Shown here: positions 36,401-46,700 of the stretch, piece after piece
Layout of the letters: every line of letters begins with the position of its first letter
Position numbering within the stretch: position 1 is the first letter of the stretch
DNA from: Parabacteroides sp. Marseille-P3160
GTDB lineage: Bacteria > Bacteroidota > Bacteroidia > Bacteroidales > Tannerellaceae
Length of the DNA: 64,000 nucleotides
Assembly: GCF_900162725.1 (NCBI RefSeq)
Contig: NZ_LT799418.1
Span: forward strand, 2,086,740 to 2,150,739
Direction of reading: 5' to 3'
Translations under genes and position numbers: made by a program
The notes under the pieces: generated by a model
The model's database searches: none
The model's input: the letters and a program-made list of their open reading frames with translations, nothing else
What the model was told of the DNA's origin: nothing

Positions 36401-36869
36401 TTTTGGATTGAACCTGAATGCCGATTATAAAGGCTTCGACTTTGGCGCCTTTTTCCAAGGAGTTGGTAAACGAACTATGTTTTTAGAGGGAGAGGCAAGC
36501 ATGCCTTTTTATGCTCCCTGGTATCAATCCGCTGAATATTGGTATGGGAAAACGTGGACTTCTGAAAGAACGGATGCCAAATATCCTGCAATAACAAATG
36601 ACAACAAGAAGTACTATAATTATGCCATATCAACAAATACTAAGCATAACGTTGCTTATATCAGATTAAAGAACCTGCAAATTGGGTATACGATCCCCAA
36701 AATACACACACTGAAGTGGAAGATGGAAAAGGTAAGAGTCTATTTTAGTGGTGAAGATCTTTTTGAAATCCATAATGCTCCCGGCGGTTGGGATCCGGAA
36801 AACGGAGGCAGTTATGTCAGTTATCCGTTTGCCCGCTATTATTCATTTGGCGTTAATGTCGTTTTCTAA
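33444..36869 (+). CDS. SusC/RagA family TonB-linked outer-membrane transporter with STN domain
   Basis: A receptor of 1141 residues. A long signal region (hydrophobic MKLTVFLIALSTFFISAANIFS) is followed by an STN domain (VRNAIAKDVLLEIQRQTGYAFLYNN through NNTIIIFKA), which contacts FecR. A CarboxypepD-like domain and the SusC signature DEVVVIGYGTVKRVNLGGAVS come next, then the plug (IRVRDISSINGGSPLILIDGAEGD) and a barrel ending YYSFGVNVVF. It imports oligosaccharides captured by the SusD lipoprotein encoded 21 nt downstream. The STN domain shows that it also signals to the adjacent sigma/anti-sigma pair. The substrate is not readable from sequence; the enzymes suggest a beta-galactoside-containing glycan. 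Confidence 0.95.
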   Translation: MKNSSTRRFFMCFFYHRKLLRVMKLTVFLIALSTFFISAANIFSQNTVVSMNVRNAIAKDVLLEIQRQTGYAFLYNNDEFDENTRVTMNVKKAAMEKVLEITLKNQNLDYEVENNTIIIFKANDQQGINQSKKFVTGIVTEAGTNEPLIGVSIVEKGTTNATSTDINGRYSLSVSNNDAVIVYSYVGYTSQEMPVGSQSSIDVTLQTVNKLLDEVVVIGYGTVKRVNLGGAVSTTDARTFESRPVANATSALQGEVPGLTIIRGGGAPGEKPTIRVRDISSINGGSPLILIDGAEGDLSTINPADIENVSVLKDGTAAIYGARAADGVILITTKNPSKSQKLKIAVDAYYSTKKPALIKKPANLYQHALMALEITDGSFPIEYTQDELKLIAEGSDLVLPVSNWGRWSGYPKFYKNQDWNKMIIGNGNLQNYNVSFTGGGEKYSYLLSLGYQREEGLPKFGTDNNKRYFVRAKSNIQLLKNLDYDLNLSYEASSRNYSSAISEGQNIWELIYKTRSWAPMYNPAGNFYTFEGFDNPAQVLENGGESNLTSGNFTFNTSLKWNVVEGLNIIGRAVVRKEDADKYSVMKMLYSYNWDNVNHRIARKPNSAERNYAKNLSKNFTLYAEYKKTFGPHDVGAMAGAASESNDYDKFWAKRINFDQQESMPVGLGSPQDQEASSEGNAWTINSFFSRLNYGFANKYLVEATLRADGSSRFDPSKRWGYFPGANLVWRVGEESFIKNLNLFDDLKLRGSYGEMGNQSDIGPYDYIELINISRSYYPFSTGQKGQMAKQSNLVSLSRTWETIVSKNLGLDISVLDNRLYGSFDYFWKTNKNMLISIAYPAALGIAPPTTNDGKLEIKGWEISLGWRDQVGGLNYSVRATLSDAKNKVTDVGGSSLIVLGNNQTPEGYPMDSYFGYVFDGIIQNEEELAAYKALFPKYGIIQSEVKVGDAKYKDLDGDGNLTVLGDGKEGSGDVVYLGNTNPRYNFGLNLNADYKGFDFGAFFQGVGKRTMFLEGEASMPFYAPWYQSAEYWYGKTWTSERTDAKYPAITNDNKKYYNYAISTNTKHNVAYIRLKNLQIGYTIPKIHTLKWKMEKVRVYFSGEDLFEIHNAPGGWDPENGGSYVSYPFARYYSFGVNVVF

Positions 36870-36890
36870 ATCATTATTAAGCATATTAAG

Positions 36891-38561
36891 ATGAAAAAAT
36901 ATATATTATTTATCATATCTACGATTACGACAGCCTTACTTCTTATGACAAGCTGTCAAGACATCGATTTGTATCCAAAAGATGATTTAACCGATACACA
37001 ATTTTGGAAAACCCCCAGCGACTATATGAAAGCTGCTAATCTTTTATACGAAAGAATGGAAACTTTCGAAACAAAAGATACGGATAGCGACATTGCTTAC
37101 GGACAGGAAGGTGATAGGGTCAGTAATGGTACGCTGACTGCTGAGAATGAAGATTCGGATGGTTGGAACGGACGCTTGGAAGATTTGCGTAACAGCAATA
37201 AGATTATTGAAAAAAGCGAGGCTTATAAGGGGGATTTCTCCGAAATAGAACGTTATGTTGCGGAAGCCCGCTTTTTTAGAGCCTATGCACTTTGGCGAAT
37301 GATGAAGAAGTATACGGATGTTCCAATTATCACGAAAGTGTTGACAATCGACTCTCCGGAATTATATGGGAAGAGAGATCCGCAAAATCAGGTAGAAGAT
37401 TTTATACTTTCCGAATTGGAAGATATTTATAGTAAACTACCGCTGCAAAGTGAGCTTGGAACGGATGAAAAAGGACGCCTCACACAGGGAGCCGCTCTTG
37501 CTTTAAAAGCCAGAGTCGCCCTGTTCTCCGGTACGTGGGCTAAGTATCACAAGCACCGTTCTGATTATAAAGAATTATTGGATCAGGCGATACAAGCGGC
37601 CGAAAGAGTAAGAGCCAGTAACGAATATGCTTTGTTTGAAGGGGCTGGATCGGAAAGCTATCGCCGTTTGTTCATTGAAGAAGGGGATGACTCTCCGGAG
37701 GATATTTTGTCGAGCCGTTATGCAAAAGATATTCGTATGCATTCTAATGCGCATGGCGTCTATTGGGGACAAAGAGGTACGCCGACCCAAAAACTGGCAG
37801 GTATGTATCTTTCTAAAACAACCGGTTTGCCTATCGAACATGCAGGCTCTGGTTTTCATGGTTATCAAAAGATGACGGATGAGTTCCAAGATCGTGATCC
37901 GCGTATGTTTCAGACATTTCTTATACCCGGCACCGCTTATATCAGTCCACAGGATGGTAATTTAGTCTGTGCACCTGAGTTTACTACCCGGCCGGAAACA
38001 CGTACCGGATATAAACTTTGGAAATTAATGGGAGAAGCGCAAACGGGAGTTAATGAATCAACCTACGATTATCATGTAATCCGTTATGCAGAAGTCTTGC
38101 TAATCCTGGCTGAGGCTACTTTTGAAAAAAATGATGCGATTACAGATCAGGTATTACAACAAACAATTAATGTCGTCCGTTCTCGTAAAGGCATAGAGAT
38201 GCCACCTCTGACAAATGCTTTTGTACAAGCGAATGGCCTGGATATGCAGACTGAAATACGCCGGGAACGCACTATTGAACTTGCTTTCGAAGGTTTTAGA
38301 AGAGATGACCTCAGACGCTGGAAAACGGCTGAAACCGAGTTGGTAAGTGCTTTGAAGGGTATTAAATATAAAGGTACTGAATATGAAGAAAAACATGTGC
38401 TAAACAGTGGTAATCCCGGAATTGTAGATGCGAATGGTTTCCTTATTATTGAAAGCGAGACAAACCGTTCCTTTACAAACCCGAAAAACTATTATTATTC
38501 ATTACCTTTAAATGAGATTTACCTGAATCCGAATTTATTACCCAATAATCCGGGCTGGTGA
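36891..38561 (+). CDS. SusD/RagB family surface glycan-binding lipoprotein
   Basis: A 556-residue lipoprotein with a lipobox ending LLMTSC followed by QDIDLYPKDDLTDTQFWKTPSDYMKAANLLYERM, a typical SusD start. The TPR-like middle includes ARFFRAYALWRMMKKYTDVPIIT and LTQGAALALKARVALFSGTWAKYH. The C-terminal region has YDYHVIRYAEVLLILAEA and IRRERTIELAFEGFRRDDLRRWK, and it ends YSLPLNEIYLNPNLLPNNPGW. It forms the lid over the SusC barrel and delivers glycan. It directly follows susC and is probably the last gene of that transcript, because a hairpin-rich gap follows. Confidence 0.95.
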   Translation: MKKYILFIISTITTALLLMTSCQDIDLYPKDDLTDTQFWKTPSDYMKAANLLYERMETFETKDTDSDIAYGQEGDRVSNGTLTAENEDSDGWNGRLEDLRNSNKIIEKSEAYKGDFSEIERYVAEARFFRAYALWRMMKKYTDVPIITKVLTIDSPELYGKRDPQNQVEDFILSELEDIYSKLPLQSELGTDEKGRLTQGAALALKARVALFSGTWAKYHKHRSDYKELLDQAIQAAERVRASNEYALFEGAGSESYRRLFIEEGDDSPEDILSSRYAKDIRMHSNAHGVYWGQRGTPTQKLAGMYLSKTTGLPIEHAGSGFHGYQKMTDEFQDRDPRMFQTFLIPGTAYISPQDGNLVCAPEFTTRPETRTGYKLWKLMGEAQTGVNESTYDYHVIRYAEVLLILAEATFEKNDAITDQVLQQTINVVRSRKGIEMPPLTNAFVQANGLDMQTEIRRERTIELAFEGFRRDDLRRWKTAETELVSALKGIKYKGTEYEEKHVLNSGNPGIVDANGFLIIESETNRSFTNPKNYYYSLPLNEIYLNPNLLPNNPGW

Positions 38562-38645
38562 TTCGTCAGGGAAAAAGCTTATCTTGTGGGTTTAGTCCTT
38601 AAGATTATCAGGATGAAGCTGTGTTAAAAGGAAATCCTGCAAAAA

Positions 38646-38724
38646 TTCATAACTATGAATGTACGCATTCATAGTTATGATTGCGTTTGTTCATAGTTAT
38701 GACTGAATTCATTCATAGCTATCA
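38646..38724. repeat. hairpin and repeated TTCATAGTTATGA motifs
   Basis: TCATAACTATGAATG and CATTCATAGTTATGA form a perfect 15-bp stem with loop TACG (38647-38680). Two more copies of the right arm motif follow in direct orientation, TTCATAGTTATGA at 38690-38702 and TTCATAGCTATCA at 38712-38724. The stem is not followed by a T run, so it is not a standard terminator. The rest of the gap up to 39054 holds no gene that I can support. Confidence 0.75.
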
Positions 38725-39054
38725 ATTTTTTAGTTGATAAGCGATGACTTTTGACGCATCCCTTATTAATGAAGAGAAGGAATGCCTATATCGTTGGATA
38801 ATGTTGATTTTTGGGAAAAAAGCAACTACGTTTTCGGAGGAAAGTGCGTATGTTTTTTGCAAAAGCTCTTTCTGCTTTGAATTCTTTTCAGTGGATCTTG
38901 AATAAAACAAAACTTGCAAGGTCTTTACCTCTTAGAGACAAATCCTTGCCGGTTCAAACATTTTTTTTTATTGATATGATTCTATCGTTTAATAGGATAG
39001 AGCCCTTTTAATGCGTAATTTTAAAATAATATAAAGACCTAATATATTTACCTT

Positions 39055-40728
39055 ATGAAATTAAAGAAGGTTACAGTTCTCATTGCATTGTTATTCACGG
39101 GTTGCTTTATTTTGTCGATGCCCTTACCGGCACAAGAAAAAGAACGATCCGCCTCTCCGAGGATAATTAATATTATCAATTTTATCCGGCAGACGGATTA
39201 CCGGGTAGAAAACGCGGACAGTCTTTTGTTTGAAACGGTACATGAACAGATAAAACTATTGAATAAGTATGGATTTCCTGGCACATTCTTATTCCAATAC
39301 GATGCCCTTATAAATCCCAAATACCAGGAACTTATGAAATCCGAACTAAGCGAACAATGTGAAATCGGTGCCTGGTGGGAAATTACACAGCCACATGTGG
39401 AGGATGCCGGGATAAAATGGCGTGGAGAGCATTCATGGGTTTCGCATGCAAATATTGCTTTTACTACCGGATACACACGACTTGAACGGAAAAAGCTGGT
39501 AGACGTATATATGACTAAGTTCAAAGAAATTTACGGATATTACCCGAAGTCGGTTGGTTCATGGTTTATTGATTCATACACCTTGGAATATATGTATGAG
39601 AAATACGGAATAGTTGCTTCCTGCAACTGCAAAGATCAGGTGGGAACAGATGGCTATACCTTATGGGGAGGTTATTGGAATCAGGCTTATTATCCCAGCA
39701 AAGTCAATGCTTATATGCCGGCTCAAAATGCGCAAAGCCAAATACCCGTACCTATTTTCCGTATGCTGGGAAGTGATCCTATTTATCAGTATGATGCAGG
39801 TCTCGGGAACAGCAGGCAAGGAGTGATATCTTTGGAACCGGTCTATAAGGAGTCCGGGATGGATGAACGTTGGATCAGGTATTATTTAGAATCGATCGTG
39901 AATCAGCCTTCCCTGGCTTTCAATTACGCACAGGCCGGACAGGAAAACTCGTTTACATGGAAAGCGATGAAGCTGGGTTTGGCAAGACAATTTCATCTCT
40001 TTGATTCACTCAGTAGAAACCATAAAATACAAATTGAAACGTTGGAACATTCCGGGCGTTGGTTTAAAGAACATTTTACGGTGACTCCTGCTACGGCAGT
40101 TATTGCCCTTCAGGATATCCGGGATGAAGGGCGGAAAACAGTTTGGTTCAATAGCCGTTATTACCGGGTTAATTTATTATGGGAAAACAAGTCTTTCCGT
40201 TTTCGGGATATACACCTGTTTGATGAGAAATTCAAATCAGCATATTATGAAAAAGAGGGGATAGGAAGTCAATTTTTTTATTATACACTTCCTGTTGTTG
40301 ACGGATTTATGTGGAGTACGACTGGAGACAGAGCCGGTCTGCGGATTATGAAAATAAAGAATGATGGGTCGAAAGAGGAAATACGATTGAATGCTCCGGT
40401 AGTAACGGAGCCATCGAAAGACAGATTACAAGTCGAATGCAAAGATGAGAATGGAAATGCTTTCAAAATAGTATTCAGGGAAGACCGGTTCGATGTTTCA
40501 TGTAAACCGAAAGAGAAAGGTCTAAAATGGATGCTTGAACTCAAGACGGCCGAAGGGAAAGAACTGCCATTTCAATCTATTGGAAATAAACAAATAAAAG
40601 CAGAGTTCCAGAATTATAAATATGAAATAAGCTGTCTCAAGGGTTCGATTGAGAATGGATCAGGTGATTCTATTTTCCGTTTGATTCCTGCAAAAAATGA
40701 GCTGTCCATCGATTGCACTAATAAATAA
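39055..40728 (+). CDS. secreted NodB/GH-deacetylase-fold protein of unknown specificity
   Basis: A 557-residue exported protein (signal peptide to about PLPAQ). The N-terminal half resembles the polysaccharide-deacetylase/GH57-like (beta/alpha) barrel: NIINFIRQTDYRVENADS, LLNKYGFPGTFLFQYDAL, QCEIGAWWEI, YGYYPKSVGSWFIDSYTLEYMYEKYGI. The C-terminal 200 residues are beta-rich. Canonical NodB metal motifs are not obvious, so glycosidase, deacetylase or lyase action is open. It lies downstream of susCD and 7 nt before a second secreted protein, which appears to be a distant paralogue (shared EKxxI...Q...DG...G...YPS pattern). A part in processing the locus glycan is inferred. Confidence 0.65.
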   Translation: MKLKKVTVLIALLFTGCFILSMPLPAQEKERSASPRIINIINFIRQTDYRVENADSLLFETVHEQIKLLNKYGFPGTFLFQYDALINPKYQELMKSELSEQCEIGAWWEITQPHVEDAGIKWRGEHSWVSHANIAFTTGYTRLERKKLVDVYMTKFKEIYGYYPKSVGSWFIDSYTLEYMYEKYGIVASCNCKDQVGTDGYTLWGGYWNQAYYPSKVNAYMPAQNAQSQIPVPIFRMLGSDPIYQYDAGLGNSRQGVISLEPVYKESGMDERWIRYYLESIVNQPSLAFNYAQAGQENSFTWKAMKLGLARQFHLFDSLSRNHKIQIETLEHSGRWFKEHFTVTPATAVIALQDIRDEGRKTVWFNSRYYRVNLLWENKSFRFRDIHLFDEKFKSAYYEKEGIGSQFFYYTLPVVDGFMWSTTGDRAGLRIMKIKNDGSKEEIRLNAPVVTEPSKDRLQVECKDENGNAFKIVFREDRFDVSCKPKEKGLKWMLELKTAEGKELPFQSIGNKQIKAEFQNYKYEISCLKGSIENGSGDSIFRLIPAKNELSIDCTNK

Positions 40729-40735
40729 CCCGATT

Positions 40736-42130
40736 ATGAAACAGAAATTGATTTTATTCGTTGCACTATTTTGGGTTGGATGCGGCATTGCAAATTCCTT
40801 AAAACCAGTAAAGAACGAGCAAATACCCATTACGTTGAACGGAAATCGTTTTGTTACTCTTTGTATAATGATTCGTACCACTCCGTGGGAAGTTTCAAGG
40901 GATGTGAAGCTTCATCCCCGCGATGAAGGGGATTGGCATACATTGGAGGGTGTACGTGCGCTGCGGGAGGCCTTTGCCAAAAACAATCCGGACGGAAGGT
41001 TAACCTGGGGTTTCACCATGAATGCACTCGAAGATCCGCGTAAAAATTTCAGGGAGATACGGGAATATGTCGTAGCTTGCCAAAAGAAATATGGAGATGA
41101 GGTTTCTTATTTTCCGGGATACTTCCCTGCTATGTACCTTCCTCGCGAAAGAATAAACCGGGAAATGTCGGAGGCCATACAAATTATCTCTAAAATGGTT
41201 GGTAATAATTATCGTCCGCAATCAATAATAGGAGGCTTTCTCTCTGCTGCTAATCTTAAATATCTGGCGGAAAAAGAGCACATTCATACAGCCCATGCCG
41301 TCATTTGGAGTCAACATAATATCGATGGGGGCGGAGCAGACGGATCTCCCTCTTATCCGTTTTATCCTTCAATAGAGCATTTCTGCAAACCGGCACAAGG
41401 AAAAGATGATTTTATTGATTGTGTGAATCTGGACGGCTGGACGCTAGACTTTATTTGTGGGCGGCAAAGCGGGCAAATCGGTCATGGAATTGAGGGATAT
41501 AATAGCCGTCGTGGGGTTGGCCCTATTGAAACCTACAAGGGATGGGGGCTTGATCTCGGTCATCGTGAAGTGATGCATACGCAAGCAATTCATTTTGATA
41601 AAGGATTTGAGTTAAATGGCTTCGGCTGGGTTACAAATATTTGGGAGGCCCAAATGGTACATGAGTTTGGGAAAGATTTTATTTGCAAGGCGATGGAAAT
41701 GTGGGTGACCGATACTAAAAAAAGATGGCCGGATACCCATTTCGTCAGTTTTGGTGAGTTTGGGAATATTTGGCGGGCTGAGCATAAAACAAATGACTGG
41801 AATTATAAGTTTGTTGAACGAGGATCAGGATTGGGAGATTCCTATAATAACCTTGAAATTAAATGGTTTATGAATAAGAAATTCCGTTTGGCATTGCTTC
41901 GCGACTGGCATAAAAAAGGTTCTCCTGCTTATGTCATTGATTTTACCCGGTATGATCTGACAGCAAAAGAGCCTATCGATTCCACACCCGAACGGCCGGA
42001 GAAAGACTGGAGCCTGATAAATGTCATGAATCAAAAGGGGCTACGTCCGCAAGACCAACCCAAACTTATTGAAGAACTTAGCATTAATGATATATCTTTA
42101 ATTAAGGAGTATTATCCTGAATTGTTTTAA
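40736..42130 (+). CDS. secreted protein, DUF3863/DUF3864-like, probable glycan-active enzyme
   Basis: About 464 residues. The ATG at 40736 (MKQKLILFVALFWVGCG) gives a signal peptide; the upstream open part runs into the previous gene. VGC may be a lipobox. Distinct segments are FVTLCIMIRTTPWEVSRDVKLHPRDEGDWHTLEGV, LDGWTLDFICGRQSGQIGHGIEGYNSRRG, GFGWVTNIWEAQMVHEFG and HFVSFGEFGNIWR. I associate these with the Bacteroidetes families DUF3863/DUF3864, but the name is tentative. Many conserved His, Asp, Glu and Trp suggest a carbohydrate-active enzyme. It is the last gene of the PUL's plus-strand part and converges on the glycosidase gene. Confidence 0.6.
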   Translation: MKQKLILFVALFWVGCGIANSLKPVKNEQIPITLNGNRFVTLCIMIRTTPWEVSRDVKLHPRDEGDWHTLEGVRALREAFAKNNPDGRLTWGFTMNALEDPRKNFREIREYVVACQKKYGDEVSYFPGYFPAMYLPRERINREMSEAIQIISKMVGNNYRPQSIIGGFLSAANLKYLAEKEHIHTAHAVIWSQHNIDGGGADGSPSYPFYPSIEHFCKPAQGKDDFIDCVNLDGWTLDFICGRQSGQIGHGIEGYNSRRGVGPIETYKGWGLDLGHREVMHTQAIHFDKGFELNGFGWVTNIWEAQMVHEFGKDFICKAMEMWVTDTKKRWPDTHFVSFGEFGNIWRAEHKTNDWNYKFVERGSGLGDSYNNLEIKWFMNKKFRLALLRDWHKKGSPAYVIDFTRYDLTAKEPIDSTPERPEKDWSLINVMNQKGLRPQDQPKLIEELSINDISLIKEYYPELF

Positions 42131-42218
42131 TCCAGGTAAAGCAATGGAAAATCCCCATTGCTTTACCTATGATAAACAAAGATTTCGATAGTGCAAGGAA
42201 TTTTTTTATATGTGGTTT

Positions 42219-43565
42219 TTATTTCTGGATTTCTAAAACAATAGGATGATCTGTAAGCGAAATATCTACAGTAGAAACATTCTTCAATTCTTTCACAATA
42301 TTAGTTCCGGTGGTAGGATCATAAATATTTACGGTTTTATAATTCTTACCTAATTCAATTTTAATATTATCGGCTATTTTACTTGCAAATTTCTCGCCCC
42401 ACAATACGAGATAGAAACGACCATTGCTTTTCTGCAACAATAAATCATGGGTAGTGCTCGGTTGATTCGGAATAAAATAATCAAACTTTTCCGGACTATC
42501 TATTTTCTTATTGTCAGCAAGTATCGTTGTGAAGTTATGCATGTAATGAGCTGCCTGCTTTGGTTTGTAATCGAGCGTATAGAATGCAAATGCTTCATGT
42601 TCGGGTTCGTTGGCTCTACCTTTCAATAGGTACACTGCCGTGTATTTCCATCCTCGTTTGTATTGGGATAGATACAGATTTAGATATAAACGTGCCTGAA
42701 TTTCTTCATCTACTCCATCTTTTTCATTAACAGCATAGCCTGTTTCTGTCGTAACTCTTGGCAGTGTGAGGAGTTCGTCTTCCGAATATCCCTGAAATTT
42801 ATTTCTCCATGTTAAACCAAAATTGCCATACAGCCCGTCAACCGGACAGTCTTTACCAGGACTGGAACTCAGCCATGTCTGGTTATCATGTAAACCCGGC
42901 CAACTGGGATGCGATACATAATTGTGACAATTAGCATAGTCAGCATACTTTGTTCCTGCCGGCATCAGTGTATTAACTCCTTCAGGAATTGTTAAGAATT
43001 GTAGTCCGACATTGTCTATCTCTGCTCCCATCTCCGTTGTTGCCCAGACGGGATAGTTTTTTAGCACCGGGTCGTTTTTAGCTGCTGCATACAAATCCCG
43101 GTGTAATTTTGCAACCGGTATCCACGATTTATCATGACCACCGACTTCTCCATTATACTCTAAACTCCAGTTATTTGGCTCGTTCGAGCCTTCTAACGCC
43201 AGCAATGCACCTTTTTCGGACAGTTGCCTGGAACCGTTTAATAGTCGTTGAATATCCGAATGACCGCTCAGTAAGCCATAACTAAAAAGTACACCGGTTT
43301 GCTTATGTACTTCCAAAAAATCAGAAATCGGCGCATTGTCTTCGTAGCCTGCCCGCAACCACCGCAATCCTGTATACTTTAAAGCGTCTATCGTTCCTTC
43401 AAGCGTTTCGCCTCTACGAGTTACAGACGATACGGCACCTATACTATTCAAAAAATCTGAAGCATTTATAGCTATTACACCTTTTTGTTTCAAATTATTT
43501 TTCCCATTCGAATAATTTGACTCCCCCAGCAAAAGTATTACTGCAGCTATATAAATAATTTTCAT
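42219..43565 (-). CDS. glycoside hydrolase, clan GH-A type
   Basis: About 448 residues with a signal peptide (MKIIYIAAVILLLGES...). The frame extends five codons to an earlier ATG; the second Met fits the signal peptide better. The fold is a TIM barrel of the GH5/GH39/GH79 sort. ALLALEGSNEPNNWSLEY carries the Asn-Glu pair expected for the acid/base residue, and LPRVTTETGYAV carries the likely nucleophile Glu. A short C-terminal beta domain (GRFYLVLWGEKFASKIADNIKIEL) is also typical. I cannot assign a CAZy family with confidence. It is divergent in strand from susCD but next to the GH2 gene, so it belongs to the same locus functionally. Confidence 0.75.
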   Translation of the reverse strand: MKIIYIAAVILLLGESNYSNGKNNLKQKGVIAINASDFLNSIGAVSSVTRRGETLEGTIDALKYTGLRWLRAGYEDNAPISDFLEVHKQTGVLFSYGLLSGHSDIQRLLNGSRQLSEKGALLALEGSNEPNNWSLEYNGEVGGHDKSWIPVAKLHRDLYAAAKNDPVLKNYPVWATTEMGAEIDNVGLQFLTIPEGVNTLMPAGTKYADYANCHNYVSHPSWPGLHDNQTWLSSSPGKDCPVDGLYGNFGLTWRNKFQGYSEDELLTLPRVTTETGYAVNEKDGVDEEIQARLYLNLYLSQYKRGWKYTAVYLLKGRANEPEHEAFAFYTLDYKPKQAAHYMHNFTTILADNKKIDSPEKFDYFIPNQPSTTHDLLLQKSNGRFYLVLWGEKFASKIADNIKIELGKNYKTVNIYDPTTGTNIVKELKNVSTVDISLTDHPIVLEIQK

Positions 43566-43723
43566 TTTAATCTGTGTCATTTCAATGGTTTTATTTTTTT
43601 ATCCACATCATGGTTAAAACACTTCTATTAAAAGTTCTATCAAAGAGCATCCGTACTTGTGTCGATGCTGTTTTAATTCTTAACTCAGTTATACAAATTG
43701 GCTACAACTTATAATAAGAACAC

Positions 43724-46700
43724 TTATTTTAGCGGCTGGATCCTGAATGAGTAATGTTGCGGCGTATTTACCGGAATCATATACTTATCCAAAGGAATAG
43801 GCCCACACGAGGCATTTCCTAATCCTTGTTGTTTACAATCTAAGTTGACGTAGATTTCCGGTTTGCGAATACTTTTCAAGGCAAAATCATTCAGCGCATT
43901 CCAGATGTCCTCATCAGAGTAATGCATGGCACTGAATCCTAATCTGTCTTTGGCCGTTATTTTCAGCCCTTGTCCATTGTTGTTCACAAACGATACCCAA
44001 CGTACATCTTCGCGATTGCCCATGCTTTGCGAACGCATATAATGTTCTTCTTCGCCCATAGCCGTAGCGGTGGTAGCATATAGTCCGACATAAGCCGATT
44101 GCATACGGTCGATATAGTTTTCCAATGGTCCGTATCCGTAATAATTAATTTGTTCAAAATCTTGTGGTAACACAAGTTGCAGGCCTAAACGTCTGATGAT
44201 ATCTGCCTTATTGGGTTTCACAAAACTTGCATCCACATCGATTGTACCATCCGCATAAACTGTATATTTCAGCGTATAGTCTAAAACGACCGGCGTTGGA
44301 GACTGTATGGAGGCTTTCATATCTATCAAAACGGTTACATATTTTCTCGTAACATCTTCTTTATAACTGCCCACCTGTACATCGTAAGCCGTCGCATAAG
44401 AATTCTGATCCGCATACCGGTCGTTATTTATATTGCGATACCAGTTTAAGGACAGGCCTTTTCCGTTTTGAACCAACTCCTTACCATTGTACTGCAATGA
44501 GACTATCACTGCATTTTTCATATCGAATACGGTTTTAAAATCGGTTCCGCTTATCGTTAAATTATCTCCCTGCGATTGGGTTGATAACTGTCCTAAAGAT
44601 GATAAATCTACGGCGGGAACCAGTGGACGACTGTTTAATGCAAATTGCTCACTTGCCACAACATGACCTGCTGGCAATGCGTTGGTAGCCTCTTTTTTCT
44701 CGAAGCGGATATTCAGGAAATATTCATTGTCTCCTTCCACTTTTGTTTTATATGGAATAATTATCGTTTCCTTTTCGTTTGGAGCCAAATCCAAATCTGT
44801 TATCTTTCCAGACTCAATCACTTCGCCATTTTTTAATACAGACCAGATAAGGTTGAACTCGTTTAAGTTCGTAAAATCATACTTATTGGTAATCTCCACT
44901 TTGCCACTATTGAGTGCCAATGTTCGGAATTTGATATACTGATATACCTTCTTCAATTCAATCAGTTTTGCAGTGACCCGTCTGTCGGGGGTCGTAAGCC
45001 CGTCACATGAAAAATCGCCATCGGTGGGAGACTCTCCGAACTGACCGCCATAATAGTAGTGATCTTCGGGTTCGCCTACTTTGTTCAAGGCCTGATCTAC
45101 CCAGTCCCAAACACAAGCACCGATCATGCGCTGCGATTTGTTTTCGATATAATCCCAATATTCGGCGATATTTCCGGGAGCATTACCCATAGAATGGACA
45201 TATTCGCACAAGAAATAAGGCTTGTCTGATTCCCGTTGGTCAAAATCACTCATTGACCGCAAAGACGGATACATGTGCGAGTCTATATCAGGCACCCCGT
45301 TATATCCTTCGTAATGCGTTGGGCGCGAAGGATCTATTTTCTTTACTAATGCTTGCATGGCAACAAAGTTCGAACCTGCTCCGCTCTCATTGCCAAACGA
45401 CCAGAAGATGACAGCCGGATGGTTTTTGTCTCGCTGAATAGTACGTGTCATTCTATCCAAATAGGCAGGTTGCCAGGACTCTCTGTCGCTCAAGCTATGA
45501 TTTCCATGGCACTCCAGATCATTTTCATCCATTATATACAACCCATAATAATCATACATGGCATACATTCTCGAATCATTAGGATAGTGGCTCGTACGTA
45601 CGGTATTGATATTATGCTGTTTCATCATTAATATATCCTGCATCATAGATTCTACGGGTACCGATTTTCCGTATTTTGGATGCATATCATGACGGTTTAC
45701 TCCTTTAAAGAAGACCTGTTCATTGTTGATATATACCCTTTTATTCTTGATCTCTATTTTTCTGAATCCGAATTTGGATGCCATGGCCTCCGTTACATTC
45801 CCGTTTTCATCTTTCAGCGAAACAATCACACTGTATAAGTTAGGTTTCTCTGCTGACCATAGCAACGGTTTTGCAACCGACGTTTTCATAAGGTATGATT
45901 GCTCTGTATTTCCTTTTAACGGATCTACATTTTGCGTCAGTGTATTGATTAATTTACCTGAAGGGTCAATCAACTGAACTTCAACTGTCGAATTCTTAGC
46001 TTGTTTTGTGCCATAGTTCTTTATACTTGCATCTATAGAGAATGTTGCCGCATTAAAATTATCGCCATCGAATTCCGATTTCAGAAAATAATCACGGATA
46101 TGCATTTTGGGTGTGGCATATACATAAATGTCGCGATGGATACCGCTCAGACGAAACATATCCTGGTCTTCTATATAACTGGCATCCGTCCATTTGTAAA
46201 CCTCTACAGCCACCATATTTTCTCCGGGCTTCACGTATTTGGTGATATTAAATTCAGCATCCAGATTAGCGCCTTCGCTGTAACCCACTTTCAGTCCGTT
46301 TACCCATACATAAAAACCACTGTAAACACCGTTGAAATGAAGGAATATCTCTTTCCCGTCCCAATCGGCAGGTATACTAAAATTGCGTCTGTATGAACCT
46401 ACAGGGTTCGGTTCTTTTTCATTTGTATATCCTTTTTGCGGCAGGATCAAAGAGGGTTGATTCTTGAACGGATAAGTTATATTTGTATAGATAGGAGTGC
46501 CGTATCCCAACATTTCCAGCGTGGAAGGTACAGCTATTTCTTTCCATGACGATACATCATAGCTCTGTTTGTAAAAATCAACGGGTCGCTCTGATGGTTG
46601 CTTTACCCAATTGAACTTCCAGTTACCGCTTAACAACTGATAGTATGAAGAAGACGGCTGTAACCATGGTTTATCAAAATATTCGTCTTTTTTCAAACTT

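Noticed and set aside
46001-46396. 131-codon plus-strand frame inside the GH2 gene
   Set aside because: Antisense to the conserved GH2 sugar-binding domain, with no independent support.
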